In this document: in pieces, positions 1 to 6,154 of the stretch | How positions within the stretch are numbered: position 1 is the stretch's first letter | How the letters are laid out: every line of letters starts with the position of its first letter | Assembly (NCBI GenBank): GCA_023382535.1 | Contig: JAHDWA010000113.1 | Coordinates: 1 to 20,908 of the forward strand | Origin: Anaerolineae bacterium | GTDB taxonomy: Bacteria; Chloroflexota; Anaerolineae; 4572-78; J111 | DNA length: 20,908 nucleotides | Reading direction: 5' to 3' | Translations under genes and position numbers: made by a program | Notes under the pieces: generated by a model | The model's database searches: none | The model's input: only the letters and a program-made list of their open reading frames with translations | Told to the model about the DNA's origin: nothing

Positions 1-355
1 TCGTCCCGGAGTACTCGCCGGCCAGCGCTTTCTCCAGTTCTCCCCCCGGCATCGCCACCAAATCGCCCATCGCTGCCGGTGCTGCCGCTCCCGCTTCCTC
101 CGTCGCCATCGCTTCCTCTGTCGCCATTGCCTCTTCTGTCGCCGCCGGGGCAGCTTCTTCAGTCATCGCCGGCGCCTCGGTAGCTGCCGGGGCGGCTGCT
201 TCTTCAGTTGCTGCTGGGGCCGGAGCGGCCGCCTCTTCGGTCGCGGCTGGCTTTTCAGCCGCTGGCTCAGCAGGGGGAGTGGGTGTACCGGCACAAGCTG
301 CGACCAGGGTCATTACAACCAATAAGGTCAGCCAGAACCATAAATTTTTCTTCAT
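1..355 (-). CDS. Sugar ABC transporter substrate-binding lipoprotein, N-terminal part (runs off the left edge)
   Basis: This partial gene has 118 full codons in the window, with ATG at 353-355. A strong ribosome binding site (AAGGAGG) lies about 11 nt upstream. The protein begins with Lys-Lys, a hydrophobic stretch and a lipobox ending LVAAC at residues 17-21, so Cys21 is the probable lipidated residue and the protein is probably anchored outside the membrane. Residues 22 to about 98 are a low-complexity Ala/Thr/Glu/Pro linker. The last visible residues (GELEKALAGEYSGT) resemble the start of the mature domain of family 1 extracellular solute-binding proteins for sugars. The neighbouring LacI regulators on the same strand fit a carbohydrate uptake operon whose permease genes would lie beyond the edge. 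Substrate is unknown. The lipoprotein call is firm; the sugar-binding call rests on the short C-terminal end and context. Confidence 0.75.
   Translation of the reverse strand, partial: MKKNLWFWLTLLVVMTLVAACAGTPTPPAEPAAEKPAATEEAAAPAPAATEEAAAPAATEAPAMTEEAAPAATEEAMATEEAMATEEAGAAAPAAMGDLVAMPGGELEKALAGEYSGT
80..270 (-). repeat. Low-complexity Ala/Thr/Glu/Pro linker-coding repeat
   Basis: The stretch encodes iterated ATEEA-, APAAT- and ATEEAM-like units between the lipobox cysteine and the binding domain of the lipoprotein. At DNA level it is an imperfect short tandem repeat of GCG/GCC/GAG/ACT-type codons. Such linkers usually act as flexible tethers that hold the binding protein away from the membrane. 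Its length may vary between strains by replication slippage (inference). Confidence 0.6.
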
Positions 356-489
356 GGTTTTTGTCTTTCCTCCTTTAGAAAGTAAAAATTTTTGATAATG
401 ATTTAAATCTGACCGACAAATCTGAAGCCGAGGTTTTCGTGACCACCTCCTTTCAAAATATGGACCATTTTCGGCAAGTTCGCTTACAC

Positions 490-1527
490 TTAACGGAAAA
501 CGTCCGGTGTTGTATATCTTCCGTTCTTGTGAGGCGGTGCGGTTGTCTGGCGAATAACGAGTTCAGTGGAAAGTTGAAGTTGGGTCGGGGGGGTGTCTTG
601 GTTTTCAATAACGTCGAGCAGCAGTTCCACCCCTTGCACGCCCGATTGGAAGAGATGTTGTCTGATCGTGGTCAACTGAGCAAAATGGGCAAGTTCAATA
701 TCGTCGTAACCCATCACCGATAAATCATGCGGCACATTTAAGTTTAGCTCGTAGGCTGCATCTAAAACGCCGAGAGCAAATTCATCACTATAAGCAAAAA
801 TGGCTGTGGGACGGTCGGGCAAGTTGAGTAAATCGAGGGCCATACAGCGCCCACTGGCCCGGCTGTGTTCATTCTGACGGAGATAATCGGGCCGAACTGG
901 CAGCCCGGCCCGCTCGTGGGCCTGGCAGTAGCCTAAATAGCGGTTACGGCTGAAGGCGCCAAAAGGGTCATCCAGGTAATCGCTGATGTAACCAATTTTT
1001 TGATGGCCCAGGCTGATCAGATGTTCAACTGCGGTCTGGGCGGCCGCTACATCATCTACTGATATGGAGGATAGAACGGGGTGAGCCGTTTCAACTAAAA
1101 CGGTGGGAATCTTCTCCTGGGAGATGCGGCGCACGTCTTCCTCGCTAAGGTTCATCGAGAAGATCAATAAGCCATCAACCCGGCCCCGTCGAGGGACCGT
1201 TTGTAAAACTTTGTTACGTTGGGCGACTGTTTCGATAGTAAAGAGGCTAATATCGTAGTCACTGCTGGCAATCACCGACATGACGCCGCGCAGTCGTTCT
1301 ACCTGGGAGGAACCGGTAAAGAAGGGAATAATAATGCCAAGGGTGTGAGTTTTACCCATTGACAGGCGACGCCCGCTGGGATTAGGGACGAAATCTAACT
1401 CGGCAATGGCGATTAAAACCTTTTGCCGGGTTGCTTCATTAACGGGGCGGCTATTATTGATGACGCTGGAAACTGTGCCGATACCAACGCCCGCGCGTTT
1501 GGCTACATCGTGAATAGTCGTTGGCAC
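490..1527 (-). CDS. LacI-family transcriptional regulator 1
   Basis: A 345-residue LacI/GalR-type repressor. The N-terminal helix-turn-helix is clear (IHDVAKRAGV..GTVSSVIN, about residues 5-24), followed by a hinge with NPSGRRLSMGKT around residues 49-60 and a periplasmic-binding-protein-like effector domain. Hinge Leu55 is the residue that usually wedges into the central CG of the operator. The recognition pair is Ile16-Gly17. The start is GTG at 1525-1527, with AGAGG about 8 nt upstream. It lies 134 bp upstream of the sugar-binding lipoprotein gene on the same strand and probably controls that uptake operon. Two operator-like sites sit at its own promoter, which suggests autoregulation. The effector sugar cannot be read from the sequence. 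Confidence 0.93.
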   Translation of the reverse strand: MPTTIHDVAKRAGVGIGTVSSVINNSRPVNEATRQKVLIAIAELDFVPNPSGRRLSMGKTHTLGIIIPFFTGSSQVERLRGVMSVIASSDYDISLFTIETVAQRNKVLQTVPRRGRVDGLLIFSMNLSEEDVRRISQEKIPTVLVETAHPVLSSISVDDVAAAQTAVEHLISLGHQKIGYISDYLDDPFGAFSRNRYLGYCQAHERAGLPVRPDYLRQNEHSRASGRCMALDLLNLPDRPTAIFAYSDEFALGVLDAAYELNLNVPHDLSVMGYDDIELAHFAQLTTIRQHLFQSGVQGVELLLDVIENQDTPPTQLQLSTELVIRQTTAPPHKNGRYTTPDVFR

Positions 1528-1567
1528 AAGCTTAACCTCTTTGTCCTAGAAAACCCACATCGTTTTC

Positions 1568-1592
1568 GGAAACGTTTCCCGGAAGCGTTTCC
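1568..1592 (-). promoter_or_regulatory. Tandem LacI-type operators of regulator 1
   Basis: GGAAACGTTTCC at 1568-1579 is a perfect 12-bp palindrome with a central CG. GGAAGCGTTTCC at 1581-1592 is the same site with one symmetry mismatch. They are 13 bp apart centre to centre and directly follow the -10 box, so a bound repressor would cover the transcription start. The CG-centred palindrome is the usual LacI-family operator form. Assignment to regulator 1 is by position. Confidence 0.8.
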
Positions 1593-1621
1593 ATTATACC
1601 ATAGTACTATGGCTTTGTCAA
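1593..1621 (-). promoter_or_regulatory. Full-consensus sigma-70 promoter of LacI regulator 1
   Basis: Read on the minus strand, TTGACA (1616-1621) and TATAAT (1593-1598) are separated by exactly 17 bp. The spacer also contains a perfect 14-bp palindrome, CCATAGTACTATGG (1599-1612), which could bind a further dimeric factor or be accidental. Confidence 0.88.
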
Positions 1622-1685
1622 GAGTTCTGGAAAAAACCTGATTTCAAGCCAGGGCCTGCTAATTCTTTACCACGCTTTGGCGGGT

Positions 1686-2717
1686 TCAACCTGCTCCACA
1701 TGATTGCCTAACGATCAGTTCGGCTGATAAAAAGGTCTCCTGTTCAGTTAACCTTTTGCCTTCAATCAGATCCATTAACATCTCCCCACCGCGCCGTCCC
1801 TGTTCTATGGCCGACAGGCGGACGGTGGTTAAAGCGGGAGCAACGAAACGGGCCATGGGTACATCGTCAAAGCCAACGACTGCCATATCTTCCGGAATAG
1901 ATAAATGATGATCGCGGATTGCCGCCATCGCCCCAAAAGCGACGACATCACTGGCCACGAAGACAGCGGTTGGTCTGGGCTTAACGGCCAGCAGAGTTTG
2001 CATAGCCCGGTAACCACTCTCCATATCAAAATCACCGTACTGGATAAGTGCTTCCTCTTCGTCAAGACGAGCTTCGCGTAAAGCCTGGCGATAACCAAGC
2101 AAGCGGTCGGCGGCGCTGGTGTATGGCAGCGGTCCGTTCGTGATGCAGGCAATCCGCCGGTGGTCCAACTTCACCAAATGAGTCACTGCCCGCTGGGCGG
2201 CAGCTTGGTTGTCCACGTCAACAAAACAAACCGAAGCGCCCCTCAGCCGGCCCAGCAACACAGTCGGGAAGCCGTCGGCAATCAGGGCGGGCAATTGCCG
2301 ATCATCAGCGCGTGGGCCGGAAAGTAAAATTCCATCTATACGATTAGATCGCACCAGGTGAGTGTAGGCATCGGGCTGGCTAACATCTTCAACCGACTCG
2401 AACAGAACCCGAAAGCCCCGTTCATGGCCGGCTTCGCTCAGGCCATAAATTACTTGATGGATGTAGGCATCTATCATGAGATGATTGGCAGGTTGGCAGA
2501 TGATCAGGCCGAGGATGTGCGTGCGCCCACTGGCCAGGGAACGAGCCGCCGCGTCGGGGACATAGCCGAGGTCACGCGCGGCCTGCAAAACCCGTTGGCG
2601 AGTTTCTTCGCTGATCTGCGCGCTTTCTACCTCGTTGAGGACAAAGGAAACGGTGGTGCGCGAAACACCAGCGCGTTTAGCTACTTCATGGCTGGTAATT
2701 CGACGTTTAGACGGCAT
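1686..2717 (-). CDS. LacI-family transcriptional regulator 2
   Basis: A second full-length LacI/GalR-type repressor of 343 residues. The helix-turn-helix lies at about residues 8-28 (HEVAKRAGVS..TVSFVLN), with the recognition pair Arg20-Thr21 that differs from regulator 1. The hinge reads DAAARSLASGRT with Leu61 in the wedge position, and a sugar-binding-type effector domain follows. The start is ATG at 2715-2717; the ribosome binding site is weak (CGGGAT). It lies upstream of regulator 1 on the same strand, 158 bp away, and has its own promoter and operators, so it is probably separately transcribed. The two proteins are similar throughout and may be an ancient duplication that has diverged in DNA specificity. 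Target genes beyond itself are not visible here. Confidence 0.93.
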   Translation of the reverse strand: MPSKRRITSHEVAKRAGVSRTTVSFVLNEVESAQISEETRQRVLQAARDLGYVPDAAARSLASGRTHILGLIICQPANHLMIDAYIHQVIYGLSEAGHERGFRVLFESVEDVSQPDAYTHLVRSNRIDGILLSGPRADDRQLPALIADGFPTVLLGRLRGASVCFVDVDNQAAAQRAVTHLVKLDHRRIACITNGPLPYTSAADRLLGYRQALREARLDEEEALIQYGDFDMESGYRAMQTLLAVKPRPTAVFVASDVVAFGAMAAIRDHHLSIPEDMAVVGFDDVPMARFVAPALTTVRLSAIEQGRRGGEMLMDLIEGKRLTEQETFLSAELIVRQSCGAG

Positions 2718-2748
2718 GGCCTATCCCGTTTCAACCCTGAAACAAGAC

Positions 2749-2773
2749 TAACACGCGTTACTAACACGTGTTA
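2749..2773 (-). promoter_or_regulatory. Tandem LacI-type operators of regulator 2
   Basis: TAACACGTGTTA at 2762-2773 is a perfect 12-bp palindrome. TAACACGCGTTA at 2749-2760 is an imperfect copy. The centre-to-centre distance is 13 bp, the same as in the regulator 1 promoter, and the sites follow the -10 box in the same way. Autoregulation by regulator 2 is inferred. Confidence 0.78.
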
Positions 2774-2776
2774 AGG

Positions 2777-2805
2777 AGTATAGACCGGCTTAGTCCTTTT
2801 GTCAA
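2777..2805 (-). promoter_or_regulatory. Sigma-70 promoter of LacI regulator 2
   Basis: On the minus strand, TTGACA (2800-2805) and TATACT (2777-2782) are separated by 17 bp. The operators begin 3 bp downstream of the -10 box. Confidence 0.82.
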
Positions 2806-2892
2806 GAATCCTTATTTTTCCCAAAAAATTATCGGCCGGTTTACTCCCCAGCTTCTCGAAGCCAACGTAGGGATTCCGTATAGTAGAAAAGG

Positions 2893-2921
2893 TTGACAAC
2901 TGCTGCTGAGAAGATTATACT
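2893..2921 (+). promoter_or_regulatory. Sigma-70 promoter of the SWIM-gene leader
   Basis: TTGACA (2893-2898) and TATACT (2916-2921) are 17 bp apart. A start near 2928 would give a leader of about 170 nt before the SWIM zinc-finger gene. The promoter is divergent from the regulator 2 promoter; the two -35 boxes lie about 87 bp apart. Confidence 0.82.
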
Positions 2922-2962
2922 CATGCGTGAATATCAATTAGCGTTGCCAAAGCTGGCAGCCA

Positions 2963-2998
2963 GGAGATAGACCAATTATGAGTGTAATTCGTCTCTCC
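2963..2998 (+). promoter_or_regulatory. Leader hairpin that sequesters a ribosome binding site
   Basis: GGAGA (2963-2967) pairs with TCTCC (2994-2998), GAC (2970-2972) with GTC (2991-2993), and AATTA (2974-2978) with TAATT (2985-2989). There is a 2-nt bulge, one C-C mismatch and a loop of TGAGTG. The stem hides an AGGAGA ribosome binding site and places most of the ATG at 2978 in the loop. It was read by eye and no folding energy was computed. It may control the short ORF at 2978. Confidence 0.5.
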
Positions 2999-3031
2999 CA
3001 ACTAAATATTCCAAAGCAAAAAACACCTTAG
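2978..3031 (+). CDS. Possible 17-residue leader peptide
   Basis: ATG at 2978 follows AGGAGA by about 10 nt and opens a 17-codon ORF, MSVIRLSQLNIPKQKTP, ending at TAG 3029-3031. The stop codon sits just past the 5' arm of the terminator-like hairpin (3017-3028), so a ribosome finishing this ORF would cover that arm. This is the geometry expected of a leader peptide that affects termination, but no run of one regulatory codon type is evident. It matches no family I recognise and may not be translated. Confidence 0.3.
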   Translation: MSVIRLSQLNIPKQKTP

Positions 3032-3060
3032 CGCCACAATGGGCAGGTGTTTTTTGTTTT
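3017..3060 (+). terminator. Terminator-like hairpin (possible attenuator) before the SWIM gene
   Basis: A perfect 12-bp stem pairs CAAAAAACACCT (3017-3028) with AGGTGTTTTTTG (3045-3056). The stem ends in a run of T and is followed by more T. The 16-nt loop has a possible GCC/GGC inner pair. It stands between the promoter at 2893 and the ATG at 3097, so it either attenuates the SWIM gene or ends a small RNA of about 130 nt. Confidence 0.7.
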
Positions 3061-3096
3061 AAACCATAAATAATCAATACATAGGAGGTTAGTTTC

Positions 3097-3351
3097 ATGG
3101 ACTCAGCGATGATTGGAAAAATTGAAAAAGCCATATTATATGCGCAGGAACCGGAGCGCGTTACCTTTAATGAATTCAAGGTAACCTTTACGGGTGATCA
3201 TAAACAGCATAAGATCAGCTACGATAGTGGGCATTGGCATTGTGACTGCAACTTTTTTCAAACTCGCGGAGTTTGTTCTCACGTGATGACCCTCGAGCGT
3301 TTGCTCATTGGCTCGGTCAAGCCGGCTGAAGCGGTACCGATGCCAGCTTAA
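3097..3351 (+). CDS. Small SWIM zinc-finger protein
   Basis: An 84-residue protein with one recognisable domain: the SWIM motif C-x-C-xn-C-x-H with Cys49, Cys51, Cys60 and His62 (HCDCNFFQTRGVCSHV), followed by a short helix. The preceding beta-rich part (VTFNEFKVTFTGDHKQHKISY) is typical of the strands before SWIM fingers. SWIM fingers bind zinc and are linked to DNA or protein binding, for example beside SNF2 helicases and MuDR transposases, but here the finger stands alone. The start is ATG at 3097 with AGGAGGT about 9 nt upstream. The gene is flanked by a structured leader and a strong terminator, so it is a single-gene unit. Its precise role is unknown; a small nucleic-acid-binding regulator is a guess. 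Confidence 0.85.
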   Translation: MDSAMIGKIEKAILYAQEPERVTFNEFKVTFTGDHKQHKISYDSGHWHCDCNFFQTRGVCSHVMTLERLLIGSVKPAEAVPMPA

Positions 3352-3371
3352 TAATTGAATAAAATTTTTGT

Positions 3372-3403
3372 AAAAGCCGCTGCTTCTGGCAGCGGCTTTT
3401 TTT
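3372..3403 (+). terminator. Intrinsic terminator after the SWIM gene
   Basis: The stem AAAAGCCGCTGC (3372-3383) pairs with GCAGCGGCTTTT (3389-3400) across a 5-nt loop, TTCTG, and runs into a T tract to 3403. This is a classic rho-independent terminator. Confidence 0.93.
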
Positions 3404-3439
3404 CTCTATCATCCTGGTTGACCTGTAACCTGTTTTTTT

Positions 3440-3468
3440 TTGTCTGAATCCCTGGCTGATGGTACAAT
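3440..3468 (+). promoter_or_regulatory. Possible promoter of the YbhN-like gene
   Basis: TTGTCT (3440-3445) and TACAAT (3463-3468) are 17 bp apart. Transcription would start near 3475, almost at the ATG at 3476. No good ribosome binding site precedes any start, which fits a leaderless mRNA (inference). Confidence 0.5.
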
Positions 3469-3475
3469 GTCACTT

Positions 3476-4573
3476 ATGCTGAAGAACTGGAAGTTCTGGG
3501 TAGGCGCCGTTGTGAGCGCCTTTTTTGTTATGCTGGCTTTGCGGGGCCTGGATTTAGAGCAGGTATGGCGAGATATCCAGGGAGCCAACTATTGGTGGCT
3601 CCTGCCAGGAGTGATAGCTTATTTTGTTGGCGTCTGGGTGCGTACCTGGCGCTGGCATTATTTGCTGCGCCCGATTAAACCTATTCCCTTAAAAGCAATG
3701 TGGCCGGTTGTGGTCATTGGTTACATGGGCAACAATGTCTATCCCTTCCGGGCGGGCGAGGTCATTCGCGCCTATGTTTTGAAAAAAAAGGAAGGTGTGA
3801 GTATGAGCGCCAGCATTGCCACCGTCCTGGTCGAGCGTATTTTCGACGGCCTGGTGATGCTGCTGTTTGTGTTTGTGGCCCTGCCCGTTGCCCCAGGCTT
3901 GCCCGGCTGGCTGCGGGAAATTGTTATTGTGGCCAGCCTGGCGTTTTTGGGAGCCTTAATTCTCTTTTTTGGCATGGCCGCCCTGCCCGAAACGAGTCGC
4001 CGCCTTTATCGCTGGGCCATTGATCGCTTTGTGCCCGCTGCCCTCCAGCCAAAAATAGTGGCTCTGGCCGACCGTTTTATGGAAGGATTGAGCAGTCTTA
4101 CCCGCCTTCAAGATGTGTTGATGGTCTTTTTTACTTCAGTAATTATCTGGCTGCTGGAGACGGTTAAATATTGGTTTGTCATGCACGCTTTCAATTTTTC
4201 GGTCAGCTTTTTTGCCTTAATGTTAATGAATGGCGTGGTCAATTTGGCTACAACTCTGCCCTCGGCTCCCGGCTATATCGGCACCTTTGATGGTCCCGGT
4301 ATCGAGGTTTTGAAAGTGTTTGGAGTTAATCCGACCGTGGCCGCGGCGTATACGCTGGTGTTACACGCCGCCCTGTGGCTGCCTATAACCCTCCTTGGTT
4401 TTTGGTATATGGCCAAAGAAAGTCTTGGTTGGGGCGATTTTGATAAAGCTGTCGAAGAGTCACGCCACGAGCCGGAAGACCCCAAATCCTTGCCATCAGC
4501 AAATTCAGCTCAAAATTCACATTCACCTAACTTATCTACCGAAGGCAAGTCCCCTTCCTTAAGAAGAGGGTGA
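3476..4573 (+). CDS. YbhN/UPF0104-type integral membrane protein (LPG synthase TM-domain, flippase-like)
   Basis: A multi-helix membrane protein, 365 residues from ATG 3476. It carries the signatures of the lysylphosphatidylglycerol-synthase transmembrane / AglD-YbhN family: the early WRTWRWHYLLRP-like segment, the GYMGNNVYPFRAGEVIRAY block, a VERIFDG segment and the late LPSAPGYIGTFDG motif. Members act in lipid or polysaccharide assembly, possibly as transporters of lipid-linked intermediates; the exact substrate is unknown. A TTG at 3440 would add 12 residues but has no ribosome binding site and overlaps the likely -35 box. The last 30 or so residues are hydrophilic and repetitive and look repeat-derived. 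The FAD-oxidoreductase gene starts 19 bp downstream, so the two are probably co-transcribed. Confidence 0.85.
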   Translation: MLKNWKFWVGAVVSAFFVMLALRGLDLEQVWRDIQGANYWWLLPGVIAYFVGVWVRTWRWHYLLRPIKPIPLKAMWPVVVIGYMGNNVYPFRAGEVIRAYVLKKKEGVSMSASIATVLVERIFDGLVMLLFVFVALPVAPGLPGWLREIVIVASLAFLGALILFFGMAALPETSRRLYRWAIDRFVPAALQPKIVALADRFMEGLSSLTRLQDVLMVFFTSVIIWLLETVKYWFVMHAFNFSVSFFALMLMNGVVNLATTLPSAPGYIGTFDGPGIEVLKVFGVNPTVAAAYTLVLHAALWLPITLLGFWYMAKESLGWGDFDKAVEESRHEPEDPKSLPSANSAQNSHSPNLSTEGKSPSLRRG

Positions 4574-4592
4574 TCATTATCCAGGGGATTTC

Positions 4593-5909
4593 ATGAAAGT
4601 TGCAATTATTGGGGCCGGGGTAGCCGGCCTTTCAGCCGCTTATGATCTGGCCGGAGCCGGTCATGCGGTGACTATTTTTGAGGCGGCCAGCTACACCGGA
4701 GGACTGGCCGCTGGCTTCAAATCGGAGCGGTGGGCCTGGCATTTAGAGCATTTCTACCATCACTGGTTTGAGTCGGATGATGATGTGCTCAACCTGATCA
4801 AAGAAATTGGCGCGGGTGACAAAGTTTTCTTTCCCCGCCCCACCACCTCCATTTATGCTGACGGCAAAGTCTACCCCTTTGACAGCCCCCTGCGCATGCT
4901 GCTCTTCCCCAAACTGCCGCTGATCCCCAAATTACGCTTTGGCCTGGTTGGGCTTTATTTACGCTTAACCAAAAATTGGCAGGCTTTGGAAAAAGAAACT
5001 GCCCACCAGTGGCTCACCCGGACCATGGGCAAAACAGCCTACAAAGTTTTGTGGGAACCGTTGTTAGTAGGTAAATTCGGCGATTTTTACCGCGAAGTCA
5101 ACATGGCCTGGTTCTGGGCGCGGATTCACAAACGCAGTTACCGCCTCGGTTATTTTGAAGGGGGCTTCCAGGCCTTTGTAGATATCCTGACCCGTAAGGT
5201 TGAGGAACGCGGCGCAGAGATTCGCCTTAATATAGCTACCACCGGGATCACTGCCCCGCCGGATGGATGTTTGCAGGTTCAATTTACCGCTTCACCCTCG
5301 GTGAATGGAGAGAGAAAAGAGGCGGACCGTGAAACCTTCGATCGAGTCTTGTTGACCGTTTCCCCACAACTGGTCAGCCGCCTGGCGCCTGATTTGCCCC
5401 AGGCTTACCTTGCCTCCTTAAAGGAACTCAAATCAATGGGGGCGGTAGTGATTGTTTTGGCCCTTAAGCATAAACTCACCGATCAACATTATTGGATTAA
5501 CCTGCCTAAAGAAGAGGGTTTTCCTTTTCTGGCGCTGGTTGAGCACACCAACTTTATTGATCCCCGCCACTATGATGGCGATCATATTGTCTACTGCGGC
5601 GATTATTTGCCTTCCGAGCATGAATATTTTTCCCTCTCCAAAGATGAACTCCTGGCTCGTTTTCTTCCCAGCCTGACCCATTTTAACTCCAAATTTGACC
5701 CCGTCTGGGTCAAAGAGAGCTGGCTTTTTCGAGCCAAGTACGCTCAACCTGTACCGCCGGTCAACCACAGCGCCAACATCCCTCCCCTGGAAACACCTAT
5801 CCCCGGCCTGTACTGGGCCAGCATGAGCCAGGTCTACCCGTGGGATCGTGGCACTAACTATGCGGTTGAAATCGGACGGCGCGCTGCCCGGCTGATGCTT
5901 GAATCATAA
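4593..5909 (+). CDS. FAD-dependent oxidoreductase (amine oxidase / protoporphyrinogen-oxidase-like)
   Basis: A 438-residue flavoprotein. The N-terminal dinucleotide-binding fold shows GAGVAG at residues 7-12, the ribose-binding acidic Glu30 and Gly-Gly at 36-37. The C-terminus has the second FAD-contact region (LYWASMSQVYPWDRGTNYAVEIGR), typical of the NAD(P)-binding Rossmann/amino-oxidase superfamily. The substrate domain between them is not a well-known enzyme. Homologues are often annotated as NAD(P)/FAD-dependent oxidoreductases and found beside glycan genes, and some resemble UDP-galactopyranose mutase in fold. AGGGG lies 7 nt before the ATG. The YbhN-like gene just upstream and UDP-glucose dehydrogenase downstream suggest work on a sugar or lipid precursor, but the reaction cannot be assigned from sequence. 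Confidence 0.85.
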   Translation: MKVAIIGAGVAGLSAAYDLAGAGHAVTIFEAASYTGGLAAGFKSERWAWHLEHFYHHWFESDDDVLNLIKEIGAGDKVFFPRPTTSIYADGKVYPFDSPLRMLLFPKLPLIPKLRFGLVGLYLRLTKNWQALEKETAHQWLTRTMGKTAYKVLWEPLLVGKFGDFYREVNMAWFWARIHKRSYRLGYFEGGFQAFVDILTRKVEERGAEIRLNIATTGITAPPDGCLQVQFTASPSVNGERKEADRETFDRVLLTVSPQLVSRLAPDLPQAYLASLKELKSMGAVVIVLALKHKLTDQHYWINLPKEEGFPFLALVEHTNFIDPRHYDGDHIVYCGDYLPSEHEYFSLSKDELLARFLPSLTHFNSKFDPVWVKESWLFRAKYAQPVPPVNHSANIPPLETPIPGLYWASMSQVYPWDRGTNYAVEIGRRAARLMLES

Positions 5910-6025
5910 CCGCTCATGTACGATTCACTGAGCAGGCTCGTGCTACAGTGTATCATCCCTTTGCCGGACTTTTTGCTTGCTATGAGTACTTTCTCTAACT
6001 ATTTTCTAACTACTTTCACACTCAC

Positions 6026-6055
6026 TTCCTACTTTTCTGGATTAGATTGTATAAT
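6026..6055 (+). promoter_or_regulatory. Possible promoter of the UDP-glucose dehydrogenase gene
   Basis: A perfect -10 box, TATAAT (6050-6055), has only a weak -35 (TTCCTA, 6026-6031, 18-bp spacer). It is the best candidate in the 245-bp gap at 5910-6154, which otherwise holds pyrimidine-rich sequence and no credible gene or terminator. Confidence 0.45.
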
Positions 6056-6154
6056 AGGGATTGAGTTAATCCAACCAACCCCAACACGGCGAGGCGCCAG
6101 CCCGAAGCAGGCGGTCCGCGCTATATCTGTTTTTACCATAGAAAGGGATCACTC

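Noticed and set aside
373..452. A short minus-strand ORF between LacI regulator 1 and the lipoprotein gene, after a strong AAAGGAGG
   Set aside because: The only GTG overlaps the ribosome binding site with no usable spacing; a leftover ribosome-site-like purine run is more likely.
495..505. A further LacI-type operator (GGAAAACGTCC) upstream of the lipoprotein gene
   Set aside because: It is not a good palindrome and lies in the last codons of regulator 1; no convincing operator was found in the 356-489 spacer.
5988..6036. A heptamer array in the spacer before ugd
   Set aside because: The sequence is pyrimidine-rich with repeated CTAACTA and ACTT words, but the spacings (10, 14, 12, 7) do not keep a 7-nt phase.
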